Assembly (NCBI RefSeq): GCF_000515415.1
Contig: NZ_KI911783.1
Span: 7,737,831 to 7,801,830 of the forward strand
Direction of reading: 5' to 3'
Source of the DNA: Bradyrhizobium sp. WSM1417
Lineage (GTDB): Bacteria; Pseudomonadota; Alphaproteobacteria; Rhizobiales; Xanthobacteraceae
Length of the DNA stretch: 64,000 bases
Below, in pieces: positions 43,622 to 52,641 of this stretch. The number at the start of each line of letters is the position of its first letter. Position 1 is the first letter of the stretch. Under the pieces are notes generated by a model. That model was not told the DNA's origin, did not search any database, and worked only from the letters and a program-made list of their open reading frames with translations. A program made the position numbers and the translations under genes.

Positions 43622-44130
43622 ACCTCGATCAGTTCAAGCCGCTCACCGTCTACACGATCTACATCGCCGCGACGCCGGACAAGGTGTGGGAGGCGCTGAC
43701 CTCCGCCGAGTTCAGCCGCAAATACTTTTCCGGCTTTGCGGTTGAGATGGAGCCAAGACTCGGCGGCAAATTCGTCGTGCGCGCGCCTGATGGGTCGGAA
43801 CACATCTCGGGCGATGTGTTCGAATACGATCCGCCGAACAGGCTGACGGTGACGTGGAACGTCAACTGGCCCGACCTCGTCGCGAAGCTCGGCACCACGC
43901 TTGTCACTTACGAGATCGAACAAGCCGGCGAGGCCGTCCGCCTCACCATGAGCGAACGTCACGACCGCCCGCTCAGCGACGACATCCTGTCCGGCGGCCG
44001 CACCGGCTGGCCCGCAATCCTGTCGGGGCTGAAGAGCCTGCTGGAAACGGGCAAGGCGCCTCAGATCAAGATGGCGCCGCCGGCGCGGATGCTGGAAGCG
44101 TTGAGGGCGATGGGTATCAAGACGCCGTAG
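43618..44130 (+). CDS. SRPBCC/AHSA1 domain protein 2
   Basis: A 170-residue paralogue of the preceding protein. TPDKVWEALTSAEFSRKYF and TGWPAILSGLKSLLETGK match it almost word for word, so the pair arose by local duplication. The start ATG overlaps the previous stop (ATGA), which suggests translational coupling. The C-terminus is longer (PPARMLEALRAMGIKTP). Duplicated AHSA1 genes behind an ArsR regulator are a known arrangement, though their ligands are mostly undefined. Confidence 0.85.
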   Translation: MNLDQFKPLTVYTIYIAATPDKVWEALTSAEFSRKYFSGFAVEMEPRLGGKFVVRAPDGSEHISGDVFEYDPPNRLTVTWNVNWPDLVAKLGTTLVTYEIEQAGEAVRLTMSERHDRPLSDDILSGGRTGWPAILSGLKSLLETGKAPQIKMAPPARMLEALRAMGIKTP

Positions 44131-44148
44131 CGGACGAACCCTGCGCCG

Positions 44149-44355
44149 TCACCGCTTCTTCTTCACCGGCGGATTGATTTCGTCGATCTTGCGACTGCAA
44201 TCCGCTTCCGAATCGTGCGGGCCCGAGACAAAGGTCCCACTGACCTTGATCGCGTACCAGCCCGACTCGACGCCGAGCCGGAGCGCTTCTTCTGTCTTGA
44301 CGTGCCGTGGGGAGAGAGCTTGCATCTGGTGCTTTCGGTTGGCGTTCGATCTCAT
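44149..44355 (-). CDS. Small hypothetical protein
   Basis: A 68-residue basic protein. GVESGWYAIKVSGTFVSGPH and the lysine-rich end (NPPVKKKR) are its clear features. A start at Met 11 (44325) is possible; neither start has a strong binding site. Its stop is 18 bp from that of the AHSA1 operon. The amino-acid pattern looks like a real small protein, but no family is recognised. Confidence 0.5.
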   Translation of the reverse strand: MRSNANRKHQMQALSPRHVKTEEALRLGVESGWYAIKVSGTFVSGPHDSEADCSRKIDEINPPVKKKR

Positions 44356-44708
44356 GATCGAATCGCGGTGAAACCTTCAGGTGTCCGCGGCACGCGCCTG
44401 CCGCGTCCAACTCACCGCTGGAGTGGGCAATCTACGCAACGACCGCTGCTGCGACGTGGCGACTCCGCCGGGGCGAGGGAATGAGGCGCTTCACGTCGCG
44501 CGAATAGTCGTGGCGCTGCATAGGCGCAGAAACGACAGATCTTTCGACATTCCCGCACCGTGCGCGCAATCGCCGCAATTAGCTATCGTTTTCTCGCCCG
44601 TGCCGCACTTTTGAGGCGCCAAATGCCGCGCGCGACCGAATAAGCCGTCAAAGCCTTGTGATCGGCCGCTTCGTAGCCATGTTGGGAGCTTAGCCAAGGG
44701 AAAATCGT
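44356..44708. other. Intergenic region, no convincing gene
   Basis: A minus-strand frame at 44491-44697 has only a TTG start and no binding site. The region must hold the promoter of the transglutaminase-like gene at 44709. I see no clear regulatory motif. Confidence 0.5.
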
Positions 44709-45515
44709 ATGAAGCTCCGCGTCGGGTTTGAGATGCTATACGAATTCCCGCAGCCCACGCCCATGATCATGGTGTTGGGCACGCACTTCACCCGCGCCTC
44801 CGATGTCATCGTGCCCGACCTGGTGACCACGAGACCCTCGGTGCCGATCACCCCCTATCGCGACCTCTTCGGCAATTGGTGCAGCCGTATCGTAGCGCCG
44901 GCCGGCGCCTTTCGCCTTGCCGGCGATGGGGTCGTGAGCGACAGCGGCCTGCCCGACCCGGCGTTTCCGAACGCGGCTCAACACGCCGTCGAGGCGCTGC
45001 CGACCGACACGCTCGTCTATCTGCTCGGCAGTCGCTACTGCGAGACCGATCGCCTGTCGGATATCGCATGGAAATTGTTCGAGCACACGCCGCCCGGTTG
45101 GGCGCGGGTCCAGGCCATCTGCGATTTCGTTCATCGTCACATCGCTTTTGGCTATGAGCACGCGCGCGCAACCAAGACGGCGCGAGAAGTCTACGACGAA
45201 GGCAAGGGTGTGTGCCGCGACTATGCTCATCTTGCCATCGCGTTCTGCCGCTGCATGAACATCCCGGCACGCTACTGCACCGGCTATCTCAGCGACATCG
45301 GAACGCCGAAGCCTTGGGCCGTGGGAGATTTCGCCGGCTGGTTCGAGGCTTATCTCGGCGGAAGCTGGCACATGTTCGATCCCCGCAACAACACGCCGCG
45401 GATCGGCCGCGTGCTGATCGCGCAAGGACGCGATGCCGCGGACGTCCCGATCACCCAGACCTTCGGTCCGAATAAGCTGCTCAATTTCAAGGTATGGACC
45501 GACGAGGTTGCCTGA
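44709..45515 (+). CDS. Transglutaminase-like cysteine-protease-fold protein
   Basis: A 268-residue protein of the COG1305 group. The N-terminal beta domain begins KLRVGFEMLYEFPQPTPMIM. The catalytic Cys is in GKGVCRDYAHLAIAFCRCMN, followed by PARYCTGYL. At the place where many relatives have a His-Ala-Trp motif this protein reads FAGWFEAYLGG, and FDPRNN follows; so the usual His is replaced by Gly, as may be normal in this subgroup. It is intact, unlike the gene at 40230-41141. A small gene overlaps its stop by one base. Confidence 0.82.
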   Translation: MKLRVGFEMLYEFPQPTPMIMVLGTHFTRASDVIVPDLVTTRPSVPITPYRDLFGNWCSRIVAPAGAFRLAGDGVVSDSGLPDPAFPNAAQHAVEALPTDTLVYLLGSRYCETDRLSDIAWKLFEHTPPGWARVQAICDFVHRHIAFGYEHARATKTAREVYDEGKGVCRDYAHLAIAFCRCMNIPARYCTGYLSDIGTPKPWAVGDFAGWFEAYLGGSWHMFDPRNNTPRIGRVLIAQGRDAADVPITQTFGPNKLLNFKVWTDEVA

Positions 45516-45706
45516 TGACAGACAGCAGCGTTGCGCTCAGCGCCGATGAATTTGCGTCCTTGGCCGAGATCGGCAAGGGCAAGGCGCAAGGCGAAATTCC
45601 GCAAGCGCACGGCGAGCGGCTGACCAACCTCGGTTATGCGATCAGGCGCCTCGGTGAACTCGAACTGACCTCATCAGGCGAGCGCCGGCTGGCTACGGGC
45701 GAATAG
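45515..45706 (+). CDS. Small hypothetical protein, 63 aa
   Basis: A small soluble protein starting ATG ACA at 45515; its first base is the last base of the preceding stop (TGATG), which indicates translational coupling. The middle (AHGERLTNLGYAIRRLGELE) is a likely helix-turn-helix or three-helix segment, followed by LTSSGERRLA, which resembles the wing of winged-helix proteins. A DNA-binding or protein-contact role is possible but not shown. Confidence 0.65.
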   Translation: MTDSSVALSADEFASLAEIGKGKAQGEIPQAHGERLTNLGYAIRRLGELELTSSGERRLATGE

Positions 45707-45733
45707 CTCGCTGCCGTTGCGTCCGGCTCGCTG

Positions 45734-46507
45734 TTACGCCACCGGCACCACGATCCGCCGATAAAGATGCCAGGTCGCGTGCCCGAGCACGGGCAGCGTC
45801 ACCACCAGCCCCAGAAAATACGGCAGCGCCGAGACGATCAGGACCATCACGATCACCGCGGCCCAGCCAATCATCGGCAGCGGGCTGGCGACGACCGCGC
45901 GCACGCTTGTCACCATCGCCGTGACGAAATCGACCTCGCGGTCGAGCAGCAGCGGAAAAGACACCACGGTCAGCGAAAACAAGATCAGCGACAGCACTGC
46001 GCCCACCGCGTTGCCGATGCCGAGGAACAGCAAGCCCTCGTTCGTGGTCAGCACCACCGTCATGAACTCCTGCAGGCTCGAGAACGAGGCATGCAGGCCA
46101 AGCAGCAGCGCGATCAGAAGCCGCACCTGATACATCCAGACCACGAAGACGAACAGCGTGACGAAGGCCATCCAGCCGATCTCGCTGCGCGCGCGCACGG
46201 CCGACCAGATCGCGCCGGGCGAGACGGGCTTGCCGCGCTCGCGACGGCGGCTGACTTCATAGAGCCCGATCGCCACGAATGGCCCGAGCAGCGCGAAGCC
46301 GGCGGCCAGCGGATAGACCAGATAGACCATGCCGAACGCGGTGAAGCACAGCATGATGGCAATGCCGCCGGCCGCGTAGAGCGCACCGAAGCAGAGGCCG
46401 TAAAGCGGCAGCGCCTGGAAGTCACGCAGGCCCTCGACCAGCGCCTCGGCGATGTCGGTCGCCGCGACGGGACGCACCACCGGATCGACCTTGCCCGAAA
46501 TGGACAT
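45734..46507 (-). CDS. DUF2189 family membrane protein
   Basis: A 257-residue protein with about six membrane helices. The N-terminal cytoplasmic stretch (DIAEALVEGLRDFQALPLYG) and the FALLGPFVAIGLYEVSRRRE segment identify the DUF2189 family. GAGGAGGAAG lies just before the ATG at 46507. Its function is unknown; members are often near respiratory or regulatory genes. The 313 bp upstream hold no gene. Confidence 0.85.
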   Translation of the reverse strand: MSISGKVDPVVRPVAATDIAEALVEGLRDFQALPLYGLCFGALYAAGGIAIMLCFTAFGMVYLVYPLAAGFALLGPFVAIGLYEVSRRRERGKPVSPGAIWSAVRARSEIGWMAFVTLFVFVVWMYQVRLLIALLLGLHASFSSLQEFMTVVLTTNEGLLFLGIGNAVGAVLSLILFSLTVVSFPLLLDREVDFVTAMVTSVRAVVASPLPMIGWAAVIVMVLIVSALPYFLGLVVTLPVLGHATWHLYRRIVVPVA

Positions 46508-46820
46508 CAGCTTCCTCCTCGTTGGCCGGCGCGATCTCCGTCGCACGCGGATTGACCTCGATATTAGCGTTCCCGCGGCCGGCGCGCACGCGCGAGTTGA
46601 CGGCCGGACGACGGTATCCCGAGGCCGCCGGCGCCGACCCGGGAAAGCCATCGCGTCGTCGGCGGCGCTCGTTTCGAGAAGCTCATCCGTGCGCAACTAG
46701 CTCGAAATCTTTCCCCATCGAGGACTTTTTCGGCCCGTCGCCTATGGACTGAGCGGAGGGTGGTGCCGCAAATTGGGTCCTTGAACGAGCGCGCGATGAC
46801 CAGATTGGACCGTTCGACCG
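46508..46820. other. Divergent intergenic region
   Basis: 313 bp between the DUF2189 gene and the hybrid kinase. No gene or clear promoter motif is visible; both promoters should lie here. Confidence 0.45.
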
Positions 46821-49049
46821 ATGAGCTTGCGTACCCGGCTATTGATACTCGTCATCGCGGCCATGCTGGTGCCGGCGAGCCTCGTCGGGCTGCGTTTCGT
46901 GCAGAACCGGAGCAGCGAAATCAACGCCGCCCTCGCCAATCTGGCCGCCTCGGCCGACGACATTGCCAGCGATCTGAGTGAGAAGATTCAAGGCACCGCG
47001 CAGCTTCACTACGGTCTGGCCCGCGCGCGCGACCTCGACACGCGCGACAAGGCGGCGTGCTCGGCGTTTCTATCGGACGTGCGCGAGGAATACCCTCAGT
47101 TCACGGGAATCCTGACCATCGACCCGGACGGCAGCCTGTTCTGCGACTCGCTGCGGACCAACCGCACCCTCGATCTGAGGGATCGCGCCTATTTCAAGCA
47201 GGCCCTGGTCTCGCGCAGCGTCGTGGTTGAGCCGGTATTCGGCCGGCTGACCGGAATATCGGTGCTCCAGATCGCATATCCGGTGCGATCTGAGGCGGGC
47301 GCGCTGAAGCTGGTGCTGCTCGCCTCGTTCAACCTGCGCAAATTTGCCGAGTATCACCACAAGCGGCTGCTCGCCGAGAAGGATATCCTGCTCATCGACG
47401 CCACGGGCACCGTTCTCGTCGCCCCCTCGACAGCCGGCTGGACCGCGCCCGTGGGCGCGTCGATTGCGGGATCCGACCTGCTCCGCTTCGCGACGGCTCC
47501 CGATCAAAAGGCATTTCAGGAAGTGACCGATCGCGACGGCCGCACGCAGGTCTGGGCCGTCGCCCACTCGCCTTCGATCCGTGATGCCGGCCTCTTCATC
47601 CTGGTCGGACGTTCCAAGGACGGACTGGTCGCAGCGGCGAATCGCCGGCTTTACGAGGACATGGCGATCCTCGCGGTGGCCTTGCTGCTGCTGCTGGCCG
47701 GCGTATGGATCCTCGCAACCGTGAGCGTCGGGCGCCAGGTCGGGCGGCTCGCCAACATGGCGAAGAGACTCGGGCTCGGCGATCTCAGCGCGCGAATTCC
47801 CCCGCCCCATCCGCGCGGCGAGCTGGGGAGATTGATGACCCTGCTCAATGGCACCGCCGAGTCGCTCGAGCAGCAACGCGCGGCCATCGCGGACCTCAAC
47901 CAGAAGCTCAGTCAATCCCAGAAAATGGAGGCCATGGGCCAGCTCACCGGCGGCGTGGCGCATGATTTCAACAACCTCCTCACCGTCATTCTCGGCAATT
48001 CGGAGCACCTTGCCGACAGGCTGGCGGGAAATAAGGAGTTGCACCGGATCGCCGGCGACATCGCAACAGCCGCCGAGCGCGGCTCCGACCTGACGCGGAG
48101 CCTGCTCGCCTTCGCGCGCAAGCAGCCCCTGAGGCCGCGAGACATCGACATTAGCAAGAAGATTCAGGAGATGGAGGCGTTGTTGCGCCGGCCGCTGGGC
48201 GAACACATCGAATGCGCTTTCGTGCTCGAACCGGATGTGGGGTTGACCAGCGTCGATCCCGGCCAGCTGACGACGGCCCTGCTCAATCTCGTGCTCAACG
48301 CGCGCGATGTCATGCAGTTGGGCGGCAGGCTGACCATCGAGGCGCGCAACGTCTCGCTCGGTGAATCCGACTTGGACATCAACGGCGAGCCGCGACCGGG
48401 CGACTATATCATGGTGGCTGTGACGGACACCGGCAGCGGCATGACCGCCGAGGTGGCGAGCCGGGCGTTCGAGCCGTTCTTCACCACCAAGGAGGTCGGC
48501 AAGGGGACCGGGCTCGGCCTGAGCATGGTCTACGGGTTTGTTCGGCAGTCCGGCGGGCTGGTGCAGATGCAGTCCGCACCGAGACAAGGCAGCACCGTCA
48601 GGCTGTTCTTTCCCCGCCTGGCGACACCGCCAAACGAGGACGCCCCACCCGCCGAAGGGATCGTCACGCGCGAAGGAAACGAGACCATTCTCGTCGTCGA
48701 GGACGACGACATGGTTCGGACTTATGTCGAAAGCGAGCTGAAGGCGCTCGGCTACCGCGTCATCACGGCCGCAAGCGGCCCGGCGGCGCTCGAATTGTTG
48801 CGCCAGTCCGCGGACATCGACCTGCTGTTCACCGACGTCGTGATGCCCGGCGGCATGTTCGGGCCGGAGCTTGCCAGGCAAGCAATCCAGTTGCGGCCCG
48901 GGCTCAAGGTGCTCTTCACCTCCGGGTACAGCCAAAATCCGGTCAAGGCGCCCGACGGGATCGGCGATGCCCGCATCCTGACCAAGCCGTTCCGGCGGCG
49001 AGACCTCGCCGCGATGCTGCGATCCGCGCTGTCGACGCCGCAGCGGTGA
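46821..49049 (+). CDS. Hybrid sensor histidine kinase/response regulator
   Basis: A 742-residue membrane kinase. Two membrane helices (about 7-25 and 280-303) flank a periplasmic double-Cache sensor (VREEYPQFTGILTIDPDG, RDRAYFKQALVSRSVVVEPV). A HAMP linker follows. The HisKA domain has the phosphorylated His in TGGVAHDFNNLL, near residue 381. The ATPase domain shows TDTGSGM and GKGTGLGLSMVYGF. A C-terminal receiver (about 625-740) has its Asp in LFTDVVMPGG near 672. The layout is that of soluble-ligand-sensing kinases; the signal is unknown. The ATG has no clear binding site. Confidence 0.92.
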   Translation: MSLRTRLLILVIAAMLVPASLVGLRFVQNRSSEINAALANLAASADDIASDLSEKIQGTAQLHYGLARARDLDTRDKAACSAFLSDVREEYPQFTGILTIDPDGSLFCDSLRTNRTLDLRDRAYFKQALVSRSVVVEPVFGRLTGISVLQIAYPVRSEAGALKLVLLASFNLRKFAEYHHKRLLAEKDILLIDATGTVLVAPSTAGWTAPVGASIAGSDLLRFATAPDQKAFQEVTDRDGRTQVWAVAHSPSIRDAGLFILVGRSKDGLVAAANRRLYEDMAILAVALLLLLAGVWILATVSVGRQVGRLANMAKRLGLGDLSARIPPPHPRGELGRLMTLLNGTAESLEQQRAAIADLNQKLSQSQKMEAMGQLTGGVAHDFNNLLTVILGNSEHLADRLAGNKELHRIAGDIATAAERGSDLTRSLLAFARKQPLRPRDIDISKKIQEMEALLRRPLGEHIECAFVLEPDVGLTSVDPGQLTTALLNLVLNARDVMQLGGRLTIEARNVSLGESDLDINGEPRPGDYIMVAVTDTGSGMTAEVASRAFEPFFTTKEVGKGTGLGLSMVYGFVRQSGGLVQMQSAPRQGSTVRLFFPRLATPPNEDAPPAEGIVTREGNETILVVEDDDMVRTYVESELKALGYRVITAASGPAALELLRQSADIDLLFTDVVMPGGMFGPELARQAIQLRPGLKVLFTSGYSQNPVKAPDGIGDARILTKPFRRRDLAAMLRSALSTPQR

Positions 49050-49063
49050 GATGACGATTTGCT

Positions 49064-50674
49064 CTACCCGAGCGCTCGCAGCTCGCGCCGCAGCACCTTT
49101 CCGGTCGCGGTCATTGGCAGTGTCTCCGCGAACTCCACGAAGCGCGGGTATTCGTGGGCGGCGAGTTGCACCTTGACGAATTCCTGGATCTCGCGCGCGA
49201 GTGCGTCGCCGGCGGCAAAGCCCGGGCGCAGCACGATCCAGGCCTTGATCGATTCGGTGCGGATCGGATCGGGAATGCCGACCACCGCCGCCATCGCCAC
49301 CGCCGGATGCTTCATCAGCGTGTGCTCGATCTCGGACGGTCCGACGCGATAGCCGGCGGTGGTGATGACGTCGTCCTCGCGGCTGACGTACCAGAAGTAA
49401 CCATCCTCGTCCTGCACGCCGAGATCGCCGGTGAGCAGGAACTCGCCGGCATATTTCTTCGCCGTCGCTTCCGGATTGCGCCAGTATTCGAGCATCGTGC
49501 AAGGACAGGGTTGGCGCACGCCGATGATGCCGCGCTGTCCGCGTGGCTGCTCCTCGCCTCTGTCGTTGACGATGCGGACGTCGAAACCCGGCGTCGCCTT
49601 GCCCATCGAACCGGGGCGGATCGGAAACAGATTCGCGTTGCTGCCGATCACGAGATTGCATTCGGTCTGGCCAAACACCTCATGCGCGTCGACGCCGAAA
49701 GTCTCGCGGACCCAGCCGAGCAGCTCGCCGCCGAGGGACTCGCCACCGGTAAAGATGCTGCGCAGCTTGACTCCCGGATGCGTCACGCCGGCCTGCCGCA
49801 TCAGCTTCAGCGCGGTCGGCGGCAGGAAGACATTGCGCACGCCGAGATCGGCCATCATCTGCATCGCCGCTTGCGGCTCGAACTTTCGCGCGCGGTGACC
49901 GACCAAGGGAATGCCGTGATACCAGAACGCGAACAGACCGTTGATGAGGCCGCCGATCCAGGCCCAATCCGCCGGCGTCCACATCAGATCGCCGGGGCGC
50001 GGCAGGAAGTTGTGGCACATCTCGACATTGGGGAGATGTCCGAGCACGACGCGGTGGGCGTGCAGCGCGCCCTTCGGATTGCCCGTCGTGCCCGAGGTGT
50101 AGATGATCAGCGCGGGATCGTCCGCAGACGTGTCCACCAGCGTGAAGTCGGGCGATGCAGCCTTGACCGAATTCCAGAACGATGTCGTGCCCGCCGGCGT
50201 TCGTTCGCCAACGATGTAGACATTCTTCAGCTCCGGCAGACGGTCGCGAATCTTCGAAAGCTTCTCCCAGCCGCCCTCGTCGGTGACGATCGCCTTGGCC
50301 TGCGAGTTCGACAGGCGGAATTCCAGCGCGTCCTCGCCGAACAGGGCGAACAGCGGGATGGAGATCATCGCCGAACGGAACGCGGCCATGTGCGCGATCG
50401 GCAGCTCCAGCGACTGCGACAGGAACACCGCGACGCGGTCGCCGCGGGCAAGGCCATCCGCCTTCAGCACATTGGCGAAGCAGCGCGACATCTCCGCGAC
50501 GTGGTCGAAGGATGTGCGCGTGATGGCGCCGTTCTCGTCGACATAGACCAACGCGAGCCGGCCGGTGCCGTCGGCGTGGCGATCGCAGCAGGCCTCCGCC
50601 ATGTTGAAGCGCGCCGGGATCTCCCAGCGGAAACTGCCGTAGAGTTCGTCATAGGTGTTGGCTTCGGTGAGCAT
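49064..50674 (-). CDS. AMP-dependent acyl-CoA synthetase
   Basis: A 536-residue adenylating enzyme. IIYTSGTTGNPKGALHAH is the P-loop motif; FGQTECN and the GEFLLTGDLGVQDEDGYFWY block are the A5-A7 motifs; TATGKVLRREL has the catalytic Lys of the C-terminal domain. It activates a carboxylic acid to its acyl-CoA; the RWEIPARFNMAE start resembles acetyl/medium-chain synthetases. The ATG at 50674 has GGGAAA upstream. A single-chain carboxylase and a PoxB gene elsewhere in the window handle neighbouring metabolites, but no operon link exists. Confidence 0.9.
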   Translation of the reverse strand: MLTEANTYDELYGSFRWEIPARFNMAEACCDRHADGTGRLALVYVDENGAITRTSFDHVAEMSRCFANVLKADGLARGDRVAVFLSQSLELPIAHMAAFRSAMISIPLFALFGEDALEFRLSNSQAKAIVTDEGGWEKLSKIRDRLPELKNVYIVGERTPAGTTSFWNSVKAASPDFTLVDTSADDPALIIYTSGTTGNPKGALHAHRVVLGHLPNVEMCHNFLPRPGDLMWTPADWAWIGGLINGLFAFWYHGIPLVGHRARKFEPQAAMQMMADLGVRNVFLPPTALKLMRQAGVTHPGVKLRSIFTGGESLGGELLGWVRETFGVDAHEVFGQTECNLVIGSNANLFPIRPGSMGKATPGFDVRIVNDRGEEQPRGQRGIIGVRQPCPCTMLEYWRNPEATAKKYAGEFLLTGDLGVQDEDGYFWYVSREDDVITTAGYRVGPSEIEHTLMKHPAVAMAAVVGIPDPIRTESIKAWIVLRPGFAAGDALAREIQEFVKVQLAAHEYPRFVEFAETLPMTATGKVLRRELRALG

Positions 50675-50706
50675 GGTCGTTTCCCGGCAGCGTCGTCTTG
50701 ACCGGA

Positions 50707-50768
50707 CTTGTCCCGGCCATCCACTTCTTGTTTGACCTGAGTTTAAGGGCGTGGATGCCCGGGACAAG
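50707..50768. repeat. Imperfect inverted repeat
   Basis: cttgtcccggccatccac pairs with gtggatgcccgggacaag, about 26 nt apart. It sits in the gap between two minus-strand genes and could act as a stem-loop in mRNA. Confidence 0.7.
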
Positions 50769-50792
50769 CCCGGGCCTGACGGAGAATGCGTC

Positions 50793-51929
50793 TCAGCGCA
50801 CCGTCCGGAAGAACTTTCTGACCTCGCCGACATACAGCTCCGGCTGCTCGAATGCGGCGAAATGGCCTCCCTTCTCCATCTCGCTCCAATGCGTGATGTT
50901 GTGAAAGTTCGGCTCCATCCAGCGCCGCACCGGCGTGATGATCTCCTTGGGGAAGACAGCCACGCCCGTCGGCACCTTGACGACCGGCGAGGTCCGGCGC
51001 TTGCCGAAACTTTCCCAATAGAGCCGCGCCGACGAGGTCGCCGTCTCCGTCGCCCAGTAGAGCATGACGTTATCGAGCAACTCGTCCTTGGTGAAGATGT
51101 TTTCGGGATGACCGTTGCAATCGGTCCAGGCCCAGAATTTTTCCAGAATCCAGGCCGCTTGTCCGCTCGGCGAATCGGTCAGAGCGTAACCGAGTGTCTG
51201 CGGCCGCGTCGATTGCTGCTTCGAATAGCCGGAGTCGAGGTCGACATAATGCTTCAGGCCGGCGAGCGCGCGCTTCTCTTCCGGCGTCGGCTCGCCCTCG
51301 ACTTTCGGCGCGGCGTTGAAGGCGAGCGTGACGTGGATGCCGGCGCAATGCTCGCCGTCCTGCATGCCAAGCGAGGTCGTCACCGCCGAGCCCCAGTCGC
51401 CGCCCTGCGCGCCATAACGCGCGTAGCCGAGCCGGTCCATCAGCTTGACCCAGGTCGCGGCGATGCGATCGACGCCCCAGCCGGTGGTGTTCGGCTTGCC
51501 GGAGAACCCAAAGCCCGGCAGCGACGGACAGACGACGTGGAAAGCATCGGCGGGATTGCCGCCATGCGCGACAGGATCGACCAGCGGCGCGATCACCTTC
51601 TGGAATTCGACGATCGAGCCGGGCCAGCCATGGGTGATGATCAGCGGCAGCGCCGACGGCTCGTTCGAGCGCGCATGCAGGAAGTGGATATCGAGCCCGT
51701 CGATCTCGGTGGTGAACTGCTCGAAGCGGTTGAGTTTGGCCTCACGCGCGCGCCAGTCATAGCCATCAGCCCAATAGGCGCAGATCTCCTGGATCCATTT
51801 CAGCGGCGCACCCTGGCTCCAGTCGTCGACCAGCTCCGCCTCCGGCCAGCGCGTGCGGGCGAGGCGCGATTTGAGGTCGGTGAGAATGTCGTCGCTGATG
51901 GCGATGCGAAACGGCTTGATGGCGGTCAT
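50793..51929 (-). CDS. Epoxide hydrolase (alpha/beta fold, EHN type)
   Basis: A 378-residue enzyme of the EHN epoxide hydrolase group. It begins with the N-terminal EHN region (RIAISDDILTDLKSRLARTR). The oxyanion motif is HGWPGS; the nucleophilic Asp is in AQGGDWGSAVT; the late EKGGHFAAFEQPE supplies the His. It adds water to an epoxide to make a diol. The ATG at 51929 has GGGAGG upstream. If the luciferase-family enzyme at 6314 makes epoxides (as limonene 1,2-monooxygenase does), the two could be linked, but nothing here shows it. Confidence 0.88.
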   Translation of the reverse strand: MTAIKPFRIAISDDILTDLKSRLARTRWPEAELVDDWSQGAPLKWIQEICAYWADGYDWRAREAKLNRFEQFTTEIDGLDIHFLHARSNEPSALPLIITHGWPGSIVEFQKVIAPLVDPVAHGGNPADAFHVVCPSLPGFGFSGKPNTTGWGVDRIAATWVKLMDRLGYARYGAQGGDWGSAVTTSLGMQDGEHCAGIHVTLAFNAAPKVEGEPTPEEKRALAGLKHYVDLDSGYSKQQSTRPQTLGYALTDSPSGQAAWILEKFWAWTDCNGHPENIFTKDELLDNVMLYWATETATSSARLYWESFGKRRTSPVVKVPTGVAVFPKEIITPVRRWMEPNFHNITHWSEMEKGGHFAAFEQPELYVGEVRKFFRTVR

Positions 51930-51994
51930 CGGTTGCCTCCCGATTTGTCTATCGGGAGAGAGTAGACCGAACGGGCGCCGCATCAAAGGTGCAC

Positions 51995-52147
51995 CCTTCT
52001 CCCCTTGTGGGAGAAGGTGGCGCGAAGCGCCGGATGAGGGGTTTCTGTCGGCAAATTCTTGTCTTGAGAGCGGCACACGCGGAGCGAGACTCCTCACCCG
52101 TCTCGCCGCTACGCGGCGATCCACCCTCTCCCACAAGGGGAGAGGGG
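51995..52147. repeat. Interspersed palindromic repeat, copy B
   Basis: The same element as 8051-8200: ccttctccccttgtgggaga at the left, ctctcccacaaggggagagg at the right, sharing gaaggtggcgcgaagcgccg and ctcacccgtctcgccgctac. About 153 bp. Confidence 0.85.
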
Positions 52148-52152
52148 AAGAA

Positions 52153-52608
52153 CTAGCCCGTCAACGCAGCCTTCACCAAACCGGACGCCTTGCCGAAATC
52201 CATCTGGCCGGCGTACTTCGTCTTCAGCACGGCGATCACCTTGCCCATGTCCTTCATGCCGGCGGCGCCGGTCTCGGCGATGGCATCCGAGATCGCCTTC
52301 TTGACGGCGTCGTCCGACATCTGCTTCGGCAGATACGCCGAGATCACCGCGATCTCCTCGCGCTCCTGCGCGGCGAGTTCGGCGCGGCCGCCCTTCTCAT
52401 AGAGCTCGACCGATTCCTGGCGCTGCTTGATCATCTTTTGAAACACGCCGAGCAGATCAGCGTCGGAGAGCGGCGGCTTGCCGCTGCCGCGCGCCTCGAT
52501 GTCGGCGTTCTTGATGGTCGAATTGACCATGCGCAGCGTTGACAGCTTGCGCTCTTCCTTGGCCTTCATGGCCTCCTTGACCGCATTGTTGATGTCGTCG
52601 CGCAGCAT
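52153..52608 (-). CDS. GatB/YqeY domain-containing protein
   Basis: A 151-residue YqeY protein, starting MLRDDINNAVKEAMKAKEER. It has the helical tail domain found at the C-terminus of GatB, but stands alone. LPKQMSDDAVKKAISDAI and GKASGLVKAAL are the conserved helices. YqeY is thought to contact tRNA-dependent amidation or tRNA, though its role is poorly defined. It is followed closely by a palindromic repeat. Confidence 0.9.
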   Translation of the reverse strand: MLRDDINNAVKEAMKAKEERKLSTLRMVNSTIKNADIEARGSGKPPLSDADLLGVFQKMIKQRQESVELYEKGGRAELAAQEREEIAVISAYLPKQMSDDAVKKAISDAIAETGAAGMKDMGKVIAVLKTKYAGQMDFGKASGLVKAALTG

Positions 52609-52641
52609 GGTCGTGCTCCCCTAGAATATCCGACGCCTGAT

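Noticed and set aside
44491..44697. A small Cys-rich minus-strand protein
   Set aside because: Only a TTG start, no binding site, no conservation that I can recall.
47070..49661. An 863-codon frame antisense to the hybrid kinase
   Set aside because: Shadow frame, no domains, no ribosome site.
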